Source of the DNA: Youxingia wuxianensis
Lineage (GTDB): Bacteria > Bacillota > Clostridia > Oscillospirales > Ruminococcaceae
DNA: 64,000 nt
Direction of reading: 5' to 3'
Assembly: GCF_014385085.1 (NCBI RefSeq)
Contig: NZ_JACRTD010000005.1
Location: 62,001-126,000, forward strand
The translations under genes were made by a program, and so were the position numbers. Every line of letters starts with the position of its first letter. The first letter of the stretch is position 1. The notes beneath the pieces are model-generated. The model saw only the letters and a program-made list of their open reading frames with translations. It had not been told where the DNA came from and made no database searches. Positions 59,666 to 64,000 of the stretch are shown one piece after another.

Positions 59666-61668
59666 CAGGCTCTCGCTCCATTCAGCGCATACTCCTGCTT
59701 CAGATCCTTATCCGCCTTCAGGCACAGCCACACCAGAACTGCGGCGAACACAATTACAGCGATGAGACCGGGGACAAAGCCGGCGCCAATGGAACCGGTG
59801 GTGATCAGGGTGCCGATCTGGTAGACCAGGAAGCCCACTGTGTAGCCAGTACCCAGCTGGAGGCCGATACCGCCCCACAGCCACTTAGCGCTCTTCATCT
59901 CGGAGTTCATGGCACCGATGGCGGCAAAGCAGGGAGGTGTGTACAGGTTGAACATTAAGTAGGCCAAAGCCGCCACCTTTGTAATGGCAATAATTCCAGC
60001 CACCTCAGCGCCAGCGCCTTCCATCATCTCAAGAGCATCGGTATCAATGAGGTTTTCCAGACCCACAAAGCAGACGGCCAATGTGCCCACCACATTTTCC
60101 TTGGCAATAAAACCAGTGACGGCGGCGGCGGCCAGCTGCCAACTAAGAACACCAACGATGGGAACCAGCAGATAGGCAAAGGGACCAGCAATGGAGGCCA
60201 GAATAGAGCTGTCGGCAGTCTCCGCCACGGCAAAGCTCCAGTTGAAGGTCTGCATGATCTGCACGGCGGTGTTGCACAGCAGAATAATGGTGGCGGCCTT
60301 CACGATATAGGCCCATCCCCGGGCACACATAGCTTTGAAAGCGAACCAGAGAGAAGGTACCTTATACTCCGGCAGCTCGATGATGAAGAAAGACTTCCGG
60401 TTCTTGTAGCCGGCGATCTTGTTGACCAGCAGAGCGCCCAGGAAGATCAGGACGATGCCGGTAAAGTACATGGTGAAACTGACCCAGCCTGCGTCATCAA
60501 AGAAGGCACCGGCAAACAGGGCGATGACGGGAATCTTGGCTCCACAGGGCATGAAGGGGGTCAGCATAGCAGTGGCCCGGCGCTCCCGCTCGTTGCGGAT
60601 AGTACGGCTGGCCATGACACCGGGAATGGCGCAGCCCGTGCCGATGACGAAGGGAATCACAGACTTACCGGAAAGGCCCACTTTCTTGAAGATGGGATCC
60701 AGCACCACGGAGACACGGGACATATAGCCACAGTCCTCCAGCAGGGCGATGAGGAAGTACATGATCATCACCAAGGGAAGGAAGCCCACCACAGCGCCCA
60801 CGCCGCCGATGATACCGTCAGCCAAAAGAGCAGTCAGCAGCGGATTGGCATCAGCAAGACTGTCTGCCACATAGCCCTGGAAGGTTTCAATCCAGCCCAC
60901 CAGATAATCAGCAACGGGTGTGCCCACCCACACCTGAGAAATCTGGAACACCAGGAACATGACCACGGCAAAGATAGGGATGCCCAGAAACTTGTTGGTC
61001 AGCACCGCGTCAATGGCGTCCCCCTTGCCCTTGTCCTTGGTGAGGACCTTCCGCTTCTCCACCTGGGAGACCAGGGAATTGACAAAGGCGAAACGCTTGC
61101 GGTCGGCTTCCTCTACAACTTTCTTGTCAGTCAGATCGATGTCGCCCTGGACATAGGGAGCTCTTTGGGTTTTACCGCTTTGTGCAACCGCGGCATCCAC
61201 CACAGCTTTCAGCCCTTCTGCAGCAGTGGAGACGGTCTCTACCACCGGGCAGCCCAGCTTCGCAGAGAGGGCAGCCGTGTCAATGGTGGTTTGCTTCTTG
61301 GCGTTAATGTCGCTTTTGTTGAGGGCAACCACCACGGGGATGCCCAGTTCCAGCAGCTGGGTCGTGAAGAACAGGCTGCGGCTCAGGTTGGTGGCATCCA
61401 CAATGTTAATGATGGCATCGGGATGTTCGTGCTTTACATAGGAGCTGGTGATGCTCTCCTCTGATGTGAACGGAGACATGGAGTAGGCGCCGGGCAGATC
61501 TACGGCGATCAGATCTTCCGTCCCGCTGCAGTAGGCTTTCTTAATGGGGTGCTCCTTCTTTTCAACCGTCACGCCGGCCCAGTTGCCCACCTTCTCATTT
61601 CGCCCGGTGAGGGCGTTGTACATGGTGGTTTTGCCGGAGTTCGGGTTGCCAGTCAAGGCAATACGCAT
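59665..61668 (-). CDS. feoB: Ferrous iron transporter FeoB
   Basis: The Fe2+ import permease with a G-protein domain. The 667-residue length is typical. ATG 61668 (MRIALTGNPNSGKTTMYNAL) has G1 GNPNSGKTT, G3 DLPGAYS and G4 NKSD. The membrane part has about ten segments, including IGTGCAIPGVMASRTI and GCPVVETVSTA in the G domain. AAGGAGGAAA precedes the start. Confidence 0.96.
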   Translation of the reverse strand: MRIALTGNPNSGKTTMYNALTGRNEKVGNWAGVTVEKKEHPIKKAYCSGTEDLIAVDLPGAYSMSPFTSEESITSSYVKHEHPDAIINIVDATNLSRSLFFTTQLLELGIPVVVALNKSDINAKKQTTIDTAALSAKLGCPVVETVSTAAEGLKAVVDAAVAQSGKTQRAPYVQGDIDLTDKKVVEEADRKRFAFVNSLVSQVEKRKVLTKDKGKGDAIDAVLTNKFLGIPIFAVVMFLVFQISQVWVGTPVADYLVGWIETFQGYVADSLADANPLLTALLADGIIGGVGAVVGFLPLVMIMYFLIALLEDCGYMSRVSVVLDPIFKKVGLSGKSVIPFVIGTGCAIPGVMASRTIRNERERRATAMLTPFMPCGAKIPVIALFAGAFFDDAGWVSFTMYFTGIVLIFLGALLVNKIAGYKNRKSFFIIELPEYKVPSLWFAFKAMCARGWAYIVKAATIILLCNTAVQIMQTFNWSFAVAETADSSILASIAGPFAYLLVPIVGVLSWQLAAAAVTGFIAKENVVGTLAVCFVGLENLIDTDALEMMEGAGAEVAGIIAITKVAALAYLMFNLYTPPCFAAIGAMNSEMKSAKWLWGGIGLQLGTGYTVGFLVYQIGTLITTGSIGAGFVPGLIAVIVFAAVLVWLCLKADKDLKQEYALNGARA

Positions 61669-61718
61669 GAAATTTCCTCCTTCTCTATGTGTGCGATGTA
61701 CTTTATTCACAACTCAGC

Positions 61719-61736
61719 GGTTGCCCTACGCTAACC
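61719..61736. promoter_or_regulatory. Degenerate DtxR-type box
   Basis: GGTTGCCCTACGCTAACC keeps the outer arms of the box but not the centre. It lies between feoA and feoB. Confidence 0.4.
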
Positions 61737-61805
61737 GTTGGGCAGAATAAACATGAATGAATACCTTAGATCTGGGGCTCTGGGGCGTAATAAGTGCTCC
61801 AGATC

Positions 61806-62018
61806 TTATATCTCGATGGCCGAGGCCAGCTGGTTGTCGATATTGTAGCGGCCATCCTTGATGGAAACCACGCAGCCGCCCTTGAGGTGGGATACCACGG
61901 TCACCGGCTCTCCCACATAGCAACCCAAAGAAAAAAGGAAAGCATTCAGCTCCTCATCGTCCGTATTGATTTGCTTGATGATATATTCCTGCCCGTCCAG
62001 AGCATCCAACAATGTCAT
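61806..62018 (-). CDS. feoA: FeoA family protein
   Basis: A 70-residue SH3-like partner of FeoB. LFSLGCYVGEPVTVVSHLKG is the core. ATG 62018 has AAAAGG at eight bases; ATG 62024 is also possible. It is the first gene of feoAB, with 137 bases to feoB. Confidence 0.85.
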   Translation of the reverse strand: MTLLDALDGQEYIIKQINTDDEELNAFLFSLGCYVGEPVTVVSHLKGGCVVSIKDGRYNIDNQLASAIEI

Positions 62019-62063
62019 ATCCATCACCTTTTCAGCGTTGATTCGATCACTTGCTCACAGCCT

Positions 62064-62116
62064 GGTTAGCGATAGGAAACCAGGCCACGAAAAAATTAGG
62101 TTAGCAATATCTAACC
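62064..62116. promoter_or_regulatory. Two DtxR-type boxes of the feo operon
   Basis: GGTTAGCGATAGGAAACC (62064-62081) and GGTTAGCAATATCTAACC (62099-62116). The second is at the start of transcription. Confidence 0.75.
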
Positions 62117-62123
62117 CTCTACT

Positions 62124-62152
62124 ATAATATACCATGCCAAATCAATTGTCAA
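62124..62152 (-). promoter_or_regulatory. Promoter of feoAB
   Basis: Minus strand TTGACA (62152-62147), 17 bases, TATTAT (62129-62124). Confidence 0.75.
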
Positions 62153-62221
62153 GCGGGAACCTATGTTCAGAAAAGAAAATCTCTGTTTCCGATAAACAGG
62201 CTGGTTCATTTTTCCGGACTG

Positions 62222-62230
62222 TGCTATAAT
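62222..62230 (+). promoter_or_regulatory. Extended -10 promoter of the first DtxR gene
   Basis: TGCTATAAT with TATAAT at 62225-62230. No good -35. Confidence 0.5.
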
Positions 62231-62262
62231 AATCAAAATGCTTTATCCAATGGAGGTCTTGT

Positions 62263-62676
62263 ATGGCAATCCATGAATCTGGTCAGATGTATTTGGAGAC
62301 CATTTATATTTTAAGGCAAACAAAATCCTTTGTGCGGGCCATTGACGTGGGAGAACAGATGGGCTATACCAAGCCCAGCGTCAGCCGTGCATTGTCCATT
62401 CTAAAAAAAGACGGTTATGTGGAGGTTGACGGAGAGGGCGCAATCACTCTGACGTCAAAAGGTCTCGCCATTGCTGAGACTATGTACACCCGGCACACGG
62501 TACTGACAGAAATGCTCAAGGGTCTTGGCGTGGATGAAAAAACAGCCGCAGAGGATGCCTGCAGGATCGAGCATGTGATCAGCGAAAAATCCTTCGCCGC
62601 CATGCAGGCTCACCTGAATCAGACAAAAATCCTTCGCCGCCATGCAGGCTCACCTGAATCAGACAAAAATATCTGA
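62263..62676 (+). CDS. DtxR family metal-dependent regulator 1 (altered C-terminus)
   Basis: A 137-residue regulator. The winged helix-turn-helix is FVRAIDVGEQMGYTKPSVSR and ALSILKKDGYVEVDGEGAIT; the dimerisation/metal domain includes RHTVLTEMLKGLGVDEKTA and DACRIEHVIS. The length fits MntR-like proteins. GGAGG precedes ATG 62263. The last 12 residues (LRRHAGSPESDKNI) come from a 40-bp tandem duplication that changes the frame; without it the protein would end SDVESSGAQD. Confidence 0.88.
   Translation: MAIHESGQMYLETIYILRQTKSFVRAIDVGEQMGYTKPSVSRALSILKKDGYVEVDGEGAITLTSKGLAIAETMYTRHTVLTEMLKGLGVDEKTAAEDACRIEHVISEKSFAAMQAHLNQTKILRRHAGSPESDKNI
62585..62664. repeat. 40-bp tandem duplication in the DtxR gene
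   Basis: Two identical 40-base units, 62585-62624 and 62625-62664, followed by six bases of a third. As 40 is not a multiple of three, the duplication shifts the frame. Confidence 0.95.
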
Positions 62677-62801
62677 TGTAGAGTCTTCAGGAGCACAGGA
62701 CTGATCTTCAGAAAGCTACACCGCTGACAGGAAATCCGAACGCTCAGGGTACAGACCGCTACCTGCCGAGAGGGCAAGGGGTTGCGGACGGGATACACAC
62801 A

Positions 62802-62829
62802 TTGACAACAGTATCGGTGTATGTTAGAA
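62802..62829 (+). promoter_or_regulatory. Promoter of the second DtxR gene
   Basis: TTGACA (62802-62807), 16 bases, TAGAAT (62824-62829) with TG at 62821-62822. Confidence 0.7.
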
Positions 62830-62864
62830 TCCAAGTGGTTAGCAAAAGCTAACCACTTGGATTC
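62825..62864. promoter_or_regulatory. DtxR-type box inside an 18-bp hairpin
   Basis: The perfect arms AGAATCCAAGTGGTTAGC and GCTAACCACTTGGATTCT surround AAAA. The inner GGTTAGC-AAAA-GCTAACC (62836-62853) matches the box family and lies at the predicted transcription start. Confidence 0.85.
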
Positions 62865-62958
62865 TTTTGCTTTATTGAATTCAGACAATAGCCTTCCCAT
62901 GAAAAGAAGGTCTGGACTTGGCTCAAAACCATAGTGGTTGCCGGATGGACAAGGAGTG

Positions 62959-63363
62959 ATGGGATTGGAAGTGCGTGCGTCAGCGGAAGATTATCTGGAA
63001 GCTATCCTACTCCTTCAGAGGAGAATGGGGGTGGTACGGTCTGTGGATGTAGCACAGCATCTGGAGGTATCGAAGCCAAGTGTATGCCACGCGGTTGCCT
63101 CTCTGCGTGCGAAAGGATTTCTGCGAATGGACGAGCGTCGTTTCCTGATCTTGACCGAAGCGGGCCGTTCTGTCGCCGAAATCACACTGGAAAAGCACCA
63201 ATTCTTCTCTGCGATGCTGATGGAGGCCGGTGTTGACCCGAAAACCGCAGAAAAGGAAGCCTGTCGCATTGAACACGCAATCAGCACGGAATCCTTTGAG
63301 AGATTAAAGCGACTCAAAAAAGAATATACCAACCATTCGGCTGGAGGAACCTGTGCCGATTGA
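62959..63363 (+). CDS. DtxR family metal-dependent regulator 2
   Basis: A 134-residue paralog of regulator 1. The N-terminal helix-turn-helix is RSVDVAQHLEVSKPSVCHAV and ASLRAKGFLRMDERRFLILT; the metal-domain part has LEKHQFFSAMLMEAGVDP and EACRIEHAIS. TTG 62965 has AAGGAG eight bases upstream, while ATG 62959 has a 2-base gap, so the start is uncertain. It is autoregulated by the box upstream, by position. Confidence 0.86.
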   Translation: MGLEVRASAEDYLEAILLLQRRMGVVRSVDVAQHLEVSKPSVCHAVASLRAKGFLRMDERRFLILTEAGRSVAEITLEKHQFFSAMLMEAGVDPKTAEKEACRIEHAISTESFERLKRLKKEYTNHSAGGTCAD

Positions 63364-63573
63364 ATTGTGGAAAGAGCTGCTTGCCCCCCTGCGTTGAAAT
63401 GACATTCGGTACCGATCATGCTTTTATCAGGAGGCTATTAAGAACAGATTGATCAAAGGCGGCTTTTTAGCTTTGCGTGGTGCCGCTGGAGTTACTGGAA
63501 TGATAATGGCAGCAGTGCAACATCCGGCAAGCGCGTGGGTAACGCCACCGGGAAGGATGATAAGCAACATATA
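63364..63573. other. Intergenic stretch
   Basis: A possible short frame starting at TTG 63449 (IKGGFLALRGAAGVTGMIM) has GGAGG 14 bases away, too far to support. Nothing else is clear. Confidence 0.3.
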
Positions 63574-63607
63574 AAGCGGTGGATGCAACAACGCATCCAC
63601 CGCTTAT
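63574..63607. terminator. Bidirectional terminator
   Basis: Stem AAGCGGTGGATGC with GCATCCACCGCTT and A/T runs. It ends the second DtxR gene and faces the minus-strand gene at 63652. Confidence 0.85.
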
Positions 63608-63651
63608 TTTGATAGGGATAAGTTCACAACTAAGCAATTCTGTGACATAAA

Positions 63652-63804
63652 TCAAAACTTTTGCGATAGATCGCCCTTATGTGGCTGCTGGCTTTTCAAA
63701 ACTTTTCGGGCAGTTTTTTTGATGTTATGGCACACGCCAAGAATAGCGATGCAAAACAGCAGAGCCGCTAATCCATATCCAAACGACTGCATTGCCGTGT
63801 TCAT
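63652..63804 (-). CDS. Small membrane protein next to a heavy-metal domain gene
   Basis: A 50-residue protein with one hydrophobic helix (QSFGYGLAALLFCIAILGVC) and a basic tail. AGAGG lies seven bases before ATG 63804. It starts 37 bases after the stop of the partial gene to its right. Function unknown; the glycine-rich helix could suit a small organelle or transport partner. Confidence 0.62.
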   Translation of the reverse strand: MNTAMQSFGYGLAALLFCIAILGVCHNIKKTARKVLKSQQPHKGDLSQKF

Positions 63805-63841
63805 ATTCACGCCTCTTTTCTGACCGCTGCCGCCAATGAAC

Positions 63842-64000
63842 TCAACCGAATAGTCCTCTTTTTTTATACGGCTCTTTCTGGATCGCTCCGACCTCATACC
63901 CCGTGCCGCGAATGGCGTTCATGAGCACCTCCGTGTCCAGCTCTGTTTCAGAGAGGATCACGGTCTGGTTTTTGCTCCGGGAAGAACTCACCTTTTTGAC
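63842..64000 (-). CDS. Heavy-metal-associated domain protein, C-terminus (partial)
   Basis: The window edge cuts this gene. The visible 52 residues end in LSETELDTEVLMNAIRGTGY and EVGAIQKEPYKKRGLFG, like the last helix and strand of an HMA domain. The metal-binding Cys region is outside. HMA-domain proteins occur in ferrosome (fez) clusters, but also as copper chaperones. Confidence 0.6.
   Translation of the reverse strand, partial: VKKVSSSRSKNQTVILSETELDTEVLMNAIRGTGYEVGAIQKEPYKKRGLFG

Noticed and set aside
63449-63571. 41-codon frame starting at TTG
   Set aside because: The ribosome site is 14 bases away, and the sequence shows no clear family.

Overview
The window reads as chromosome of an anaerobic, Gram-positive, endospore-forming member of the Bacillota, most likely class Clostridia. 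The signs are a SpoIID gene, a clostridial-order Rnf operon (C-D-G-E-A-B), a PTS with an Enzyme I and a Ser46-type HPr, Shine-Dalgarno sites before nearly every gene, and very short or overlapping gene spacing. I cannot name a genus.

Left part (1-37.5 kb, moderate G+C). It holds the end of pnp, then a CorC-like gene with proB and proA, and a MATE exporter. A long sugar operon (6.85-18.0 kb) has a PRD/EIIA regulator, a galactitol-type EIIA/EIIB/EIIC, a 2-hydroxyacid dehydrogenase, a class II aldolase, an iron alcohol dehydrogenase, a HAD phosphatase, Enzyme I and HPr. Citrate synthase and spoIID follow, then a pair of cupin proteins facing a LacI regulator with three shared operators. plsY, a DUF1622 gene, and a flavin-based electron-transfer block come next: an FMN-binding lipoprotein, apbE and rnfCDGEAB. 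A small phage-derived cassette (holin, two tail-like proteins) faces an XRE repressor with three matching operators. A probable manganese (yybP-ykoY) riboswitch with an intrinsic terminator precedes an orphan Na+-decarboxylase beta/gamma pair.

Middle part (37.5-49.6 kb). An ECF sigma factor lies between two RsgI-type proteins whose C-terminal tails are long Asp-rich repeats. Then come a duplicated hairpin element, a low-molecular-weight phosphatase read within a DUF1016 open frame, a metallophosphoesterase, and a mobile-element module of two large serine recombinases with an accessory recombinase, two XRE genes and gene-poor sequence. From about 41.8 kb the DNA looks richer in G+C than the left part, which suggests an acquired island.

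Right part (49.8-64 kb). This is an iron island: a peroxiredoxin, an iron/siderophore-type ABC importer, a ferrosome-like set (P1B-6 ATPase with an SCA motif, a glycine-rich DUF6110 protein, a 26-residue membrane peptide) behind an AraC regulator, flavodoxin with DUF3793, feoA-feoB with its Cys-rich partner, two DtxR-type regulators, and a small membrane protein plus a heavy-metal-domain protein cut by the window edge. Palindromic boxes of the form GGTTAGC-N4-GCTAACC sit at or near the start of transcription at the ABC, DUF3793, feo and second dtxR promoters, so the island looks like a self-contained iron regulon covering import, storage and redox handling.
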